DNA from: Mycobacterium sp. MBM
GTDB taxonomy: Bacteria > Actinomycetota > Actinomycetes > Mycobacteriales > Mycobacteriaceae
Length of the DNA stretch: 64,000 nucleotides
Direction of reading: 5' to 3'
Assembly: GCA_021648845.1 (NCBI GenBank)
Contig: JAKJHY010000005.1
Span: forward strand, 124,001-188,000
How positions within the stretch are numbered: the first letter of the stretch is position 1; each line of letters opens with the position of its first letter. The notes beneath the pieces were generated by a model. The model had not been told where the DNA came from. It did no database searches and saw only the letters and a list, made by a program, of their open reading frames with translations. Below are positions 1 through 9,658 of this stretch, in pieces. Position numbers and translations under genes: made by a program.

Positions 1-325
1 GTGCCGACGTGATCTGGCCGGGCGTGCAGTAGCCGCACTGAAAGCCGTCATGACGGACGAATGCGCACTGAACGGTGTCCAACTCCGGGCCGGTGCCCTC
101 GATGGTCTCGATGCTCGCCCCGTCGATCGACGCGGCCAATGTCAGGCAGCTCAGCACCCGCTCGCCTTCCACGGTCACCGTGCAGGCACCGCACAACCCG
201 TGATCGCAGCCCTTCTTGGTTCCGGTGAGCCCGAGGCGCTCGCGCAGTAAGTCCAGCAGGGTGCTGCGGACATCAGCGCACACCCGTCGCGGTGTGCCGT
301 TGACGGTCAGCTGCAGCTCGGTCAT
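1..325 (-). CDS. 2Fe-2S subunit of a molybdenum hydroxylase (CoxS/YagT type), C-terminus outside window
   Basis: This is the iron-sulfur electron-transfer subunit of a xanthine-dehydrogenase-family enzyme, passing electrons from the molybdenum subunit towards FAD. The visible N-terminal part begins MTELQLTVNGTPRR and carries the plant-type ferredoxin cysteines in CDHGLCGACTV plus C-SCLT, then the start of the second cluster domain in QCGYCTPGQ. These are the two [2Fe-2S] signatures of the family. Its ATG overlaps the stop of the molybdenum subunit gene (ATGA), so the two are translationally coupled. No FAD subunit is seen; it may lie beyond the left edge. The substrate cannot be read from the sequence. 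Confidence 0.9.
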   Translation of the reverse strand, partial: MTELQLTVNGTPRRVCADVRSTLLDLLRERLGLTGTKKGCDHGLCGACTVTVEGERVLSCLTLAASIDGASIETIEGTGPELDTVQCAFVRHDGFQCGYCTPGQITSA

Positions 326-2517
326 GACGCGGACTCCGATCCGAAGGGCTCTAACAGGGATTCCAGCGTGATCGGCAGATCGCGAAGCCGTTTCCCGGTG
401 GCGTGATACACGGCATTGGCGATCGCGGCGGGGACGCCGCAGACACCGATCTCACCGACACCGCGCACCCCGATCGGGTCCAGCCCGCAGTCGGGGACAT
501 CGATGAAGCTGATGTCGAAATCGGGACGGTCGGTGTGGGTGGGCAGGTAGTACTCGCCGATCAGCTGCCCAGTGCGAGCGTCGTAGGGCACCTGTTCCAG
601 CAGCGCCATCCCCAGGCCGAAGGTGATACCGCCCATCACCTGGTTGGCCGCGAGCTTCGGGTTGAGTATCCGTCCGCAATCCAGCACGGCGGTCCATCGG
701 GTCACGCTCACCCTGCCGACCTGTTCATCCACCTCGACTTCACAGAAGTGCGCCCCGAAAGACTGTGACAACGGCCCCTTTTCGTCGGGCCCGCCGCTGG
801 TCACGGTGAACGACAGCCGCTCGCACAGCTCGGGATCCGCGCGCAACAATGCGCGCAGTTCTGCCACCGATGTCACCTCGGACCCCAGCCGCTGCCGCCA
901 CTGCCGGCCCGCGAGTGCCACCGCGGAGCCCACGGTGGCGGTGGTCTGGGAGGCCCCGCTGTACGGGGCGTCCGGGAACAACGAGTCCCCGGACTCGAAC
1001 GTCACTGCCTCCAGTGGCATCCCCGTGGCATCCGCGCCGACTTGGGCCATCACGGTGCGCACTCCGGTGCCGATCTCATGCGTGGCCGCGGCGAACCGGA
1101 TCTGCCCGTCGGCGGTGGTCACGACGCGGCAACCCGACGGCATCCGGCGGCCGGGATAGCTGGCCGTCGCCATCCCCCACCCCACCTGAATGCCTTTGCG
1201 GCGCATGGCACGCGGCGCGGCGGGCCGCTGTGACCAGCCGAACCGTTCGGCGCCCTGCAGGAGGCAGTCGCGCAGGTGCTTGGCGGACCAGGGCCGCCCG
1301 CTGGGCTGATCACACTCCGGGTCATTGCGCAGCCGCAATGCCACGGGATCGGTGCCGGTGGCTTCGGCGAGTTCGTCCATCGCGACCTCGAGGGCGAACA
1401 TCCCGGGCGCCTCCCCCGGCCCGCGCATGAAACATGGTGTGGGTGCGTTGATCCGGGCGACGGTATGCGATACCGCCATTCGGGGGGACCGGTACAGGTA
1501 TCGAGCCGCCAATCCGGCGGGTTCACAGAAATGCGCCACCGTGGAGGTCTCGGTGAGGGTGTGCTGCTCGGTGCTCAGCAGGGTGCCGTCGGTATCGGCC
1601 ACCAGGATCACCCGTTGTTCGGTGCGGGGGCGGTGCCCGGTGGAGCTGAACATCTGGTTGCGGCTCAGCACGAGTTTGACCGGCATGGCGACCACTCTGG
1701 CGGCCACTGCGCACAGCACCACGTGCATCCACAGGAAGCTCTTGGACCCGAACGCCCCACCGACCAGCGGGGACAGTATCCGGACCTGGTCCTCTGCGAT
1801 ACCGAGATACGCGGCCAGGGCACGGCGTTCACCGGTGATCCACCGGGTGCTGTCATGCACGGTGAGCACGTCGGCGTCCCACTGTGCGACGGTCGCGGAC
1901 AGCTCGATCGGATAGTGCGCGTTGATCGGTGTTCGGAACCGCGATGCGACACGGAGACCGTCGGGCTCATCGGCCGGGCCACGGCTGTCTTGCAGCTTCT
2001 CCTCGTCGAGTTTGACGAAGTGATCGGGATGGTAACTGCCGTAGCGGATTTGGCCGTTGCTTTCGTCGGCGGGCACCGGCGCACCCAGCACGTCGGCGGC
2101 CGCCAGCTGGGCGGGTGCGGTGTCGTAGTCGAACGCCATCAGCGAGGCCGCATGGGCGGCCTCCTCCAGCGATTCCGCTACGACGAGCGCGAGGTGCTGT
2201 CCGACGTGGTGCACGGTCAGATCCGAGAGCGGCGGCCGGCGTTCCAACGGCAGATCCCAGGTCATGTCCGCCGGAAGGACATGCAGCGGTGGACAGTTCA
2301 GCGGGGTCAGCACGTGCAGCACACCGGGTGCCTGCTCGGCGATCGCGGCGGCCGCGGCCATCGATTCGGCGGTCACCCGGCCCTTGGCGATGGTGGATTG
2401 CACCAGCACGGCGTGGACCATGCCGTCGATGACGGTATCGGCGGCGTAACCGGCCGCCCCGGTGACTTTCTCCCTGCCCTCGACGCGATCGACGGGCCGC
2501 CCGATTGCCGCTGTCAC
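322..2517 (-). CDS. Molybdopterin-binding subunit of a xanthine/aldehyde dehydrogenase family enzyme
   Basis: This is the catalytic molybdenum subunit, about 731 residues, close to E. coli PaoC (YagR) in length. It starts at a GTG inside the stop of the upstream cupin gene (GTGA overlap) with VTAAIGRPVDRVEG, the usual N-terminus of the family; a longer upstream reading frame exists but has no family resemblance. Family landmarks include GGAFGSKSF in the middle and, near the C-terminus, GVRGVGEIGVCGVP, which holds the catalytic glutamate. It would hydroxylate an aldehyde or N-heterocycle in the cytoplasm or periplasm; no Tat signal is visible, so cytoplasm is likelier. It is coupled to the 2Fe-2S gene downstream and the bicupin upstream. 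Confidence 0.88.
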   Translation of the reverse strand: MTAAIGRPVDRVEGREKVTGAAGYAADTVIDGMVHAVLVQSTIAKGRVTAESMAAAAAIAEQAPGVLHVLTPLNCPPLHVLPADMTWDLPLERRPPLSDLTVHHVGQHLALVVAESLEEAAHAASLMAFDYDTAPAQLAAADVLGAPVPADESNGQIRYGSYHPDHFVKLDEEKLQDSRGPADEPDGLRVASRFRTPINAHYPIELSATVAQWDADVLTVHDSTRWITGERRALAAYLGIAEDQVRILSPLVGGAFGSKSFLWMHVVLCAVAARVVAMPVKLVLSRNQMFSSTGHRPRTEQRVILVADTDGTLLSTEQHTLTETSTVAHFCEPAGLAARYLYRSPRMAVSHTVARINAPTPCFMRGPGEAPGMFALEVAMDELAEATGTDPVALRLRNDPECDQPSGRPWSAKHLRDCLLQGAERFGWSQRPAAPRAMRRKGIQVGWGMATASYPGRRMPSGCRVVTTADGQIRFAAATHEIGTGVRTVMAQVGADATGMPLEAVTFESGDSLFPDAPYSGASQTTATVGSAVALAGRQWRQRLGSEVTSVAELRALLRADPELCERLSFTVTSGGPDEKGPLSQSFGAHFCEVEVDEQVGRVSVTRWTAVLDCGRILNPKLAANQVMGGITFGLGMALLEQVPYDARTGQLIGEYYLPTHTDRPDFDISFIDVPDCGLDPIGVRGVGEIGVCGVPAAIANAVYHATGKRLRDLPITLESLLEPFGSESAS

Positions 2518-3575
2518 TGGCCGATGCCGGCCGGGTCGACGGGGTTGCACCGCGAGACGATCAGCGGGTCGGCCGGCGTGAACGGGAAGTCGGGCAGGTC
2601 CTCGATGTGGGTGCCGAACGCCGCGGCCAGCACCTCGCGGGTGTAGGCGCTCATCGAGGCCCGGTAGCCGATATCGGCCGGGGTGGGCTGGTCGAAGAAG
2701 ATCAGGAAATGCCACTGGTCGACACCGGTGTTCTCGATGTGGTGCGGGTAGGCGCGCGGGATGAAGTACATGTCGCCGGTGGTGAGGTTCCAGGTGTCGA
2801 GCGTGCCGTCGGGATTCATGATCGTCATCCGGGCGTCGCCGTGCGCGACATAGCCCATCTCGGCGGTCGAGGGATGCCAGTGCGGTTCGCGCATGCCGTT
2901 GTCGTTGACGCGCAGCGAGTACATCGAGATGTCCTTGAGGATCGGCCAGAACTGGGCTCGCGCGAACCGCGCGTTACCGCTGACGTAGTTGAGGCCGGGT
3001 TGCTGGGCCTCGACGTCGAACTTGTGCGGGTCGCCGAAGTAGGCGCGGGCCGGGATCTCGGCGGCGCCGGTGCGGGCGGCCAGCCTGTGGTCGACGGTGC
3101 TGCGGCGGATCTTGGCCAGATCGGCGGCGGGCAGGTCATAGGTGTTGCCCAGCACGGCGTCGCTGAAGGCGCCGAGCGTGGCGCCGAAACCGAAGTCCTC
3201 GGGGCGTTCGCTGCGGAACGCGACGATGAACTCCGCGACGTCCTCGCCGACGTTCTCGATGTGGTGCAGCGAGCCGGAGTTCGCGTGGAACATCTGCCCG
3301 GCGGTGATGATGAAACTGGAGAAGGTGCTGCGGTCATCGAGAATCGAGACCAGCGCGGTGCCCGACAGGCAATAGGTCAGCTCGCTGGCGTTGGCGTGCC
3401 AGTGCGGGGTCCGCATCGCCCCGGGGTTGAGCACCAGCCGCTTCATCGACAGCCCGCGCAGGATCGGGAAGTTGTCGGCGGTCACCCGATGGATGGAGCC
3501 CAGATCGGATTGTTCGACGTCGTCGCTGTCGAGCAGGGAGATGGCGTGCGGGCTGCGGGTGGGCGCTGTGGTCAT
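2514..3575 (-). CDS. Bicupin, oxalate decarboxylase-like
   Basis: The 353-residue protein has two cupin domains. The first metal-binding motif is HWHANASE (about residue 58) with a later H in LHHIEN; the second is HWHPSTAE (about residue 230) with H in PHHIEN. Spacing and the HWH..E pattern match manganese-dependent oxalate decarboxylase/oxidase bicupins, but the surrounding residues (ELTYCL, EMGYV) differ from the classical AEW motif, so the substrate may not be oxalate. A GAGGAG ribosome site lies ahead of the ATG. It is the first gene of an operon with the molybdenum hydroxylase subunits, which suggests the two activities act on related small carboxylates or aldehydes; that link is inference. 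Confidence 0.75.
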   Translation of the reverse strand: MTTAPTRSPHAISLLDSDDVEQSDLGSIHRVTADNFPILRGLSMKRLVLNPGAMRTPHWHANASELTYCLSGTALVSILDDRSTFSSFIITAGQMFHANSGSLHHIENVGEDVAEFIVAFRSERPEDFGFGATLGAFSDAVLGNTYDLPAADLAKIRRSTVDHRLAARTGAAEIPARAYFGDPHKFDVEAQQPGLNYVSGNARFARAQFWPILKDISMYSLRVNDNGMREPHWHPSTAEMGYVAHGDARMTIMNPDGTLDTWNLTTGDMYFIPRAYPHHIENTGVDQWHFLIFFDQPTPADIGYRASMSAYTREVLAAAFGTHIEDLPDFPFTPADPLIVSRCNPVDPAGIGQ

Positions 3576-3785
3576 GGTGTGCTCCTCGGTGGGCGTCGGT
3601 GCTCGGTGTCCTCAGCTTCGTCCTCTCGAGCCGATCTGTCCTCGCCGCTGCCCACAATCGGCGAGGGCGCATTCCGGTAGGTCGCGCTACCGGTTAACCC
3701 CCATTACTCGCGCGTCCCGACGCGACGGTCCCGCCGGAGTGCGAGAATTCAGCGGCGCTGAACGGGTCGGCGCCGGAAGGACAGC

Positions 3786-4439
3786 ATGGATGCCCTGCGG
3801 GTGGTCATCGCCGACGATGACGTGCTGCTGCGTGAGGGTCTGGCAAGCCTGCTGCAGCGCGAGGGTTTCGAGGTCGCCGGACAGGCCGGTGACGCCGAAG
3901 AGCTGCTGAATCTGGTGGATGCGCAGCACCCGCAGCTGGTGCTGGCCGATATCCGGATGCCCCCGGGCCACAGCACCGAAGGCCTGGACGCCGCGCGGTT
4001 GATCCGCCAGCGCTCCCCGGAGACCGCCATCATGGTGCTCTCGGCCCATGTCGACGTCGATCACGCCATGGAACTGCTGGCCGGTGGGCAGAGCATCGGC
4101 TACCTGCTCAAGAGTCGTGTGGTGGACGTCAACGATTTCGTCGACACCCTGCGCCGGGTCAGCCACGGCGCCTCGGTGATCGACCCCGCCCTGGTAGCCG
4201 AGTTGGTGGCCGCCCGCCGCCGCGATGATCCGCTGGCGGCACTGAGCGCCCGCGAACGCGAAGTGCTGACACTGATGGCCGAGGGCCTGTCCAACGCCGG
4301 GATCGGGCGGCGGCTGTGGGTCACCGAGGGCACCGTGGAAAAGCATGTGCGCAGCATCCTGACGAAACTGAACCTGCCCGAGACCGGCGACGATCACCGG
4401 CGGGTGCGCGCGGTCATCGTCTATTTGGAGTCGCGCTAG
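3786..4439 (+). CDS. NarL/FixJ-family response regulator (receiver + LuxR HTH)
   Basis: The 217-residue protein has an N-terminal receiver domain (acidic DDD near residue 10, phospho-acceptor in LVLADIRMP, lysine in YLLKSR) and a C-terminal LuxR-type helix-turn-helix (LSAREREVLTLMAEGLSN ... EGTVEKHVRSILTKL). It should be phosphorylated by a histidine kinase and act as a transcription factor. The gene is convergent with a single-domain receiver gene (their stops overlap by two bases) and lies 447 bases ahead of a sensor kinase on the same strand, its likely partner. The ATG follows a GGAAGG ribosome site. Confidence 0.9.
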   Translation: MDALRVVIADDDVLLREGLASLLQREGFEVAGQAGDAEELLNLVDAQHPQLVLADIRMPPGHSTEGLDAARLIRQRSPETAIMVLSAHVDVDHAMELLAGGQSIGYLLKSRVVDVNDFVDTLRRVSHGASVIDPALVAELVAARRRDDPLAALSAREREVLTLMAEGLSNAGIGRRLWVTEGTVEKHVRSILTKLNLPETGDDHRRVRAVIVYLESR

Positions 4440-4792
4440 CCGAGCATCGCGCGGATCGCGTCCGCGGACAGCGTGAGTTTGGGCAGGAAGCCTCGGGCCG
4501 GGCTGGCGGCCACCAGATCGGCGAAATCCTGTTCGTCGTGGGTGGAGGTGAGGATCACCGCGAGGTCGCGGTGGCTGGCGTTGAGCCGGTCCGCGACATC
4601 GAATCCACTGTCGTCGCCGAGGTCGACGTCGACCAGCGCGATATCGGGTCGCAGTTCGGCGGTCAGACGCACCGCTTCTGCGGCATCCGCGGCGGCACCC
4701 ACCACGGCGAAGCCACCGTGTTCCAGCATCGCACGCGCGGCGTCACGGAACGCGGCGCTGTCGTCGACGATCAGGCAGCGCGGAGCAGTCAT
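4436..4792 (-). CDS. Single-domain response regulator (CheY-like receiver)
   Basis: About 118 residues form only a receiver domain: acidic pair in CLIVDDSAAF, phospho-acceptor aspartate in IALVDVDLG, threonine in LTSTHDE and lysine in FLPKLT. There is no output domain, so it probably acts by protein contact or as a phosphate sink. I chose MTAPRCL as the start; an ATG seven codons upstream is also possible. It is transcribed away from the adjacent kinase (93-bp gap between the two starts) and its stop overlaps that of the LuxR-type regulator, so one kinase serves a locus with two receivers. Confidence 0.82.
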   Translation of the reverse strand: MTAPRCLIVDDSAAFRDAARAMLEHGGFAVVGAAADAAEAVRLTAELRPDIALVDVDLGDDSGFDVADRLNASHRDLAVILTSTHDEQDFADLVAASPARGFLPKLTLSADAIRAMLG

Positions 4793-4885
4793 GCTTCCAG
4801 CGTGGCAGGGCATGCCTGCGATGGCATTCCGGTTAACGGGAAAACTTCACCGGCCTTTCGTGCCGCCGTCCACTACCATCGCCCG

Positions 4886-6394
4886 GTGACCTGGCGAAAC
4901 CTGCCGAACCGGCTGCTGGCGCGCATGGTGCGGCCCACCGCACCACCGCTGTGGGCGGGCATCGTAGTGGCGGCCCTGTTTCTGGTCCTGGAGGTCGCCG
5001 CCGTGGCCGCCCTCAAGCAGGTCGCACCGGAGAACGCCTTCGGCGCGTTGCTGCTGCTGGGCGTGCTGGTGATCTCGGCGGGCTGGGATTTCGGCCTGGC
5101 ATTGGCGACATCCTTGGCCAGTGCCGCCGTGTACGTCTACCTGCATCTGGAGGGGCGCGACAGTCTGGCCCCGGCGCTGGCGGTGTTCCTGACGCTGGCG
5201 CTGCTCACCAACGTCCTTGTGGGGCAGGCGCGGTTGCGCGCCGCCGAAGCAGAAGAGCGTCGCCGGGAGGCCGATCTGCTGGCCGTCCAGCAGGCCGCGT
5301 TGCGGCGGGTGGCTACCTTGGTCGCCCGCTCCGCCGACCCCGCCGACTTGTACGACGTGACCGTCGACGAGCTGGCTCGCAGCTCGGGCGCCGATCATGT
5401 GACGCTGGTGCGTTTCGAGTCCGGTGACAGTTGTGTGGTGCTGGCCGCCGGCGACCACGCCGATCCGGCGGACGACGGCGGATTGCGGGTGGGCGAACGA
5501 TTTCCGCTGACCGGGGACAGCATCTGTGCGCGCATCGTGGCGTCCGGCGCTCCCGACCGCATCGACGACTACGGCACCGTCACGGGCCCGATCGCGGCAC
5601 GCCTGAGGGGCCTGGGGGTGCGCTCGGGCGCCGGTGTGCCACTGATCGTCGACGGCGCCGTCCGCGGCGCCCTGTTGGTGGGATCTCGTCGGCTCCAGCC
5701 GCTTTCGCACCAGTTTCAGGAGCACATCGGCGATTTCGCCGACCTCGTCTCGACCGCGATCGCCAATGCCGAGACCCGCGCTGAGTTGACGGCGTCCCGC
5801 GCGCGCATCGTAGCCGCGGCCGACGAGGCACGGCGCAGGTTCGAACGTGACCTGCACGACGGCGCCCAGCAGCGCATCGTGTCACTGAGTCTGCAGTTGC
5901 GCGCCGTCGAAGCCACCGCCGATGAGCCGCTGCGCGGCGAGTTGGCACGTGTGGTGAGCGGTCTGGCCGAGCTGCACACCGACCTGCAGGAACTGTCCCG
6001 GGGTATGCACCCGGCCGTGCTGTCGCGCGGCGGTCTGCGGCCCGCGCTGCGGGCCTTGGCGCGACGATCGCCGGTCCCGGTCGAACTCGATCTGCGCGTC
6101 GAGTGCCGGCTGCCGGAGTCGGTCGAGGTCGCCGCCTACTACGTCATCGCCGAGGCGTTGACCAACACCGCGAAGTACGCGGGAGCCGAGGTGGTGACGG
6201 TGTGTGTCTACGTCGAGGACGCGGTCTTGCTGCTTTCGGTCGCCGATGACGGTGTCGGCGGCGCGCAGGCCGACGGCGGGTCCGGGTTGATCGGTCTGAG
6301 GGACCGGGTGGAGGCGCTTTCGGGCCGGTTCACACTGGTCAGTGCGGCCGGCTCGGGCACCACCGTGCGTGCAGCGATACCGGTCAGCTCTTGA
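4886..6394 (+). CDS. Membrane sensor histidine kinase (HisKA_3, GAF)
   Basis: The 502-residue protein starts at GTG (VTWRNLPNRL). Residues about 20-110 form four hydrophobic helices, residues about 150-300 look like a GAF domain (SICARIVASGAPDRI, GVPLIVDGAVRGALLVG), and the dimerisation/phosphoacceptor helix reads RRRFERDLHDGAQQR with His324. The C-terminal HATPase has the N-box EALTNTAKYA and a G-box in DDGVGG and GSGLIGLRDR. This is the NarX/DesK/DosS-type kinase architecture and matches the NarL-type regulator just upstream. The 3' end overlaps by 11 bases the end of a small convergent gene. Confidence 0.9.
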   Translation: MTWRNLPNRLLARMVRPTAPPLWAGIVVAALFLVLEVAAVAALKQVAPENAFGALLLLGVLVISAGWDFGLALATSLASAAVYVYLHLEGRDSLAPALAVFLTLALLTNVLVGQARLRAAEAEERRREADLLAVQQAALRRVATLVARSADPADLYDVTVDELARSSGADHVTLVRFESGDSCVVLAAGDHADPADDGGLRVGERFPLTGDSICARIVASGAPDRIDDYGTVTGPIAARLRGLGVRSGAGVPLIVDGAVRGALLVGSRRLQPLSHQFQEHIGDFADLVSTAIANAETRAELTASRARIVAAADEARRRFERDLHDGAQQRIVSLSLQLRAVEATADEPLRGELARVVSGLAELHTDLQELSRGMHPAVLSRGGLRPALRALARRSPVPVELDLRVECRLPESVEVAAYYVIAEALTNTAKYAGAEVVTVCVYVEDAVLLLSVADDGVGGAQADGGSGLIGLRDRVEALSGRFTLVSAAGSGTTVRAAIPVSS

Positions 6395-6557
6395 ACTGCA
6401 GCACCCGGCACGCCTCGGGCGCTGCCTTGGCGACCGCCGTCCGGCCCACGTAGGACGGGTGGCGGTACCTGGCCTCGTTGATGGCGCGCAGGTTGCGCCG
6501 GGCGCGGCGCACCGAGAGTTCGACGACATTGGTGTCGGCCATTGCGATCGTCGCCAT
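6384..6557 (-). CDS. Small basic protein of unknown function (57 aa)
   Basis: I do not recognise a family. The product starts MATIAMADTNVVELSVRR and is rich in Arg and Ala (ARRNLRAINEARYRHPSY). A strong ribosome site, AAGGAGG, stands eight bases ahead of the ATG and supports this start over longer upstream frames. The gene converges on the kinase gene with a small overlap. It has no membrane segment or cysteines. Confidence 0.6.
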   Translation of the reverse strand: MATIAMADTNVVELSVRRARRNLRAINEARYRHPSYVGRTAVAKAAPEACRVLQFKS

Positions 6558-7186
6558 GAGGTCCTCCTTGGGCCGGCTGCTAACCGTGTGCGTCCCAGAC
6601 TGCGGTGCGGACCGATGAGGATCCTCAACGTTAGCCGTGAACTCGATAAGAATGCCCGCCGGCCAGAGGCGGTAAACCGGGACTACGGCGGGCGTTGGCT
6701 TGAGCGCGTCGACGAGCAGTCGCCAGTTCGATTTCTCCGGCACGACTCCATCGCGTGTCTAACACACTGCCACCGAGTTCACCCGGGGAAGCCTCGCCAC
6801 GTCAGCGCAGCGTCACAACCTTTGCTGTGGACAAGACGTCGCTAGAAGTCCCAGTCCTCGTCCTCGGTGACCACGGCCTTGCCGATCACGTAGCTGGAGC
6901 CCGACCCCGGAGAAGAAGTCGTGGTTCTGGGCAAGCCCCCGGTCAGGGACTCGAAACCCGCCTGAGCTGGGAAACCATCTACCTGTACGTACTTCTAGAC
7001 ACCTCTAATATTCGGCACGTTGTGGGCAAAATGTGGGCACAGAATTACCCTTAGAACTCCCATCGCTGAGGGTGCCGCTAGAGGGGCCGGAGCCGGATAC
7101 GTGCCGAGTCCCGAAACGCTCCGCTGTAGTACATCTGTCCTACCGTGCCAGATGAGACATCGACTCACTCGAAAGGCACGAACCCG
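6558..7186. other. Gene-poor gap holding a copy of the nrdF 3' end
   Basis: No convincing gene is seen in these 629 bases. They hold the promoter side of the 57-aa gene, a displaced copy of the nrdF 3' end (6843-6928), a stretch that is visibly richer in A and T than its surroundings (about 6970-7060), and two copies of TGTGGGCA at 7021-7028 and 7032-7039. The last two points suggest the edge of an integrated element rather than ordinary intergenic DNA. Confidence 0.6.
6843..6928 (-). repeat. Displaced copy of the nrdF 3' end (copy A)
   Basis: Bases 6843-6895 are identical over 53 bases to 8559-8611, the last codons of nrdF, including the sense for EDEDWDF and a stop. Bases 6896-6928 continue the match to the codons for DFFSGSGSS but with substitutions and one extra base, so the reading frame is broken. 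It cannot be expressed as part of nrdF. With copy B it forms a direct repeat about 1.7 kb apart that encloses the small genes at 7187-8395. Confidence 0.9.
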
Positions 7187-7315
7187 ATGACTGAACCCCA
7201 GGAGATCACGTCGTGGCTGGAGGAGCCGATTGGCGTCGCCACAGAGTTATTCAGGCCGCAGCGAGCCGCACGCAAATGGCGGCATTCCGGGTGTAGACCG
7301 CAGCTGTGTTCGTGA
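7187..7315 (+). CDS. Possible small ORF (42 aa) inside the insert
   Basis: An ATG at 7187 opens MTEPQEITSWLEEPIGVATE and runs to a TGA at 7313. A GAAAGG stretch lies upstream but somewhat far. I do not recognise the product; its acidic start and basic middle (RPQRAARKWRHSG) could be a remnant of a longer gene. It is listed because nothing else explains this stretch. Confidence 0.3.
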   Translation: MTEPQEITSWLEEPIGVATELFRPQRAARKWRHSGCRPQLCS

Positions 7316-7400
7316 GGCGGCGCTATTCACTGATGCCGGAGGCAATCGGAACAAACGGTCCACCCACTGGCACCGTGAAATTTGTGAAGCGGAGCGCCCC

Positions 7401-7796
7401 GTGACTGACCCAGCACAGTACGCCGCCCTCGTCGCCGCGGTGGGCGAAGAAAAACCACGTCTCGCGCAGGCTTTGGCGCTTGCGGATCAGCGACGTGCTC
7501 AGAACCTGGCAAACCTCATCGACGGTGCTCGGCTAAGCGGCCTGGAGCAGCTCTTCGAGTACCTGGAAGCCGCACGCCAGGCCTACGCCAGCTTGCCCGC
7601 CGTAATGGACATCGCCTTTCTTATCGAGAGAGTTCGAGCCGGTACCACCCCGGACGGCGTGTACCGAGAAGGGGCAAGCGGACACTCGGAGTACCCACGC
7701 CCATTCACGGTGGACGGCACTGATCAGCTCCGTGTCACCGGATACAACACCGCTGCGGTGATAGCCGGAGTACCCGAGATGGCGGTGCCGAGATGA
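7401..7796 (+). CDS. Hypothetical helical protein upstream of an LppA-like gene
   Basis: About 131 residues from GTG 7401 (VTDPAQYAALVAAVGEEKPR) with a GGAG ribosome site. The first 80 residues read as amphipathic helices (LEQLFEYLEAARQAYASLPAVMDIAFLIERV) with no tryptophan-glycine WXG motif that I can see. The frame stays open for 57 more codons upstream, but that part does not look like protein. The stop overlaps the ATG of the LppA-like gene (ATGA), so the two form an operon. I cannot name a function. Both genes lie between the two nrdF-end copies and are likely part of the same insert. Confidence 0.55.
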   Translation: MTDPAQYAALVAAVGEEKPRLAQALALADQRRAQNLANLIDGARLSGLEQLFEYLEAARQAYASLPAVMDIAFLIERVRAGTTPDGVYREGASGHSEYPRPFTVDGTDQLRVTGYNTAAVIAGVPEMAVPR

Positions 7797-8395
7797 ACGC
7801 GCCACGCCAACCCAGGCGGCACCTAAGGGCTCTGTGGTGGGTCCTAGGAACGTGCACCGCCATCGTCGTCGTGGCAGTCCTCGTCGCTGCGATCTGGCTA
7901 TCGAATGCGCTCACCCCCCCGGAGGAGACACCCATGCAACCCAACCAGACCGCCGCCCTGAAAGACGAACTCCGTGCGAAGGGTAGCGCAGAAGACGCTC
8001 TTGCCCGCTACGAGCAGCAGATCGCCCAGACTGCCGACCAAATCACCGAACTTGTACCTGGACTCAGCTGGCAGTGGAACTCCGCCAGCACCACCATCAC
8101 CTGCGGCGGAGAACTCAAAGACACCGGCGGCGTACAGGTACTCACCCGCCACGCCTACTTCGACGGCCCTATCCCCGACGCCGCCTGGACCAGCGCACTC
8201 AACCTGGTCCGTGACACCGCATCCGCCCTCGGTGCAACCAACATGTCGGTGTTCACCGATCGTCCGGGTGAACACGACATAGAGCTCGTAGGAGCAAACG
8301 GTGCACAGGTGCGCTTCGGCACCCGAGTTGGGTCCACCCTCTCCGCGCGCAGCGACTGCTACCTGCGCAATGAAGATCTCCGAGCGCCTTCGTAA
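7793..8395 (+). CDS. LppA-family protein with N-terminal membrane anchor
   Basis: The 200-residue protein has a basic N-terminus and one membrane helix (residues about 16-37). The rest matches the mycobacterial LppA/LppB pattern: ALARYEQQIAQTADQITELV, then LVPGLSWQWN, TCGG, GPIPDAAWTSAL, LGATNMSVFTDRPGEHD and FGTRVGSTL..SDC. LppA and LppB of M. tuberculosis are lipoproteins, but no lipobox cysteine follows this helix, so it should be a type II membrane protein facing outwards. Two later cysteines (in TCGG and SDCYL) may form a disulfide. The biochemical role of the family is not known to me. It is coupled to the upstream gene and sits in the insert next to nrdF. Confidence 0.75.
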   Translation: MNAPRQPRRHLRALWWVLGTCTAIVVVAVLVAAIWLSNALTPPEETPMQPNQTAALKDELRAKGSAEDALARYEQQIAQTADQITELVPGLSWQWNSASTTITCGGELKDTGGVQVLTRHAYFDGPIPDAAWTSALNLVRDTASALGATNMSVFTDRPGEHDIELVGANGAQVRFGTRVGSTLSARSDCYLRNEDLRAPS

Positions 8396-8502
8396 GTCAC
8401 GTGTTCGCGAACCGTTCGGAGCCAGGCTTGGTCCGAAGGCCGAATTTCTCGGTCTACCGGATGTCCCGCGTCCGATAGCTCCCCCGGTCCGAATAAGCAA
8501 AA

Positions 8503-8526
8503 GGGCGGACTGTTTCCGGTCCGCCC
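8503..8526 (-). terminator. Probable terminator of nrdF
   Basis: GGGCGGAC and GTCCGCCC form a perfect 8-bp stem around an eight-base loop, with A/T flanks giving partial extra pairing. It lies 32 bases past the nrdF stop and, read on the minus strand, is followed by a T-rich run (CTTTTGCTTATT). Confidence 0.7.
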
Positions 8527-8557
8527 CTTTGCCCAAATATTGCCCTGAACAGTCTCT

Positions 8558-9658
<1,101 letters not shown>

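Noticed and set aside
1276..2646. A 456-codon plus-strand open frame opposite the molybdenum subunit gene.
   Set aside because: Codon-bias shadow of a gene with clear family motifs; product is Gly/His/Arg-rich without recognisable domain.
6936..6975. GGGACTCGAAACCCG resembles the reverse complement of a tRNA T-arm.
   Set aside because: The stem pairs at only four of five places and no acceptor, anticodon or D arms can be built around it. At most it is a relic at an integration junction.
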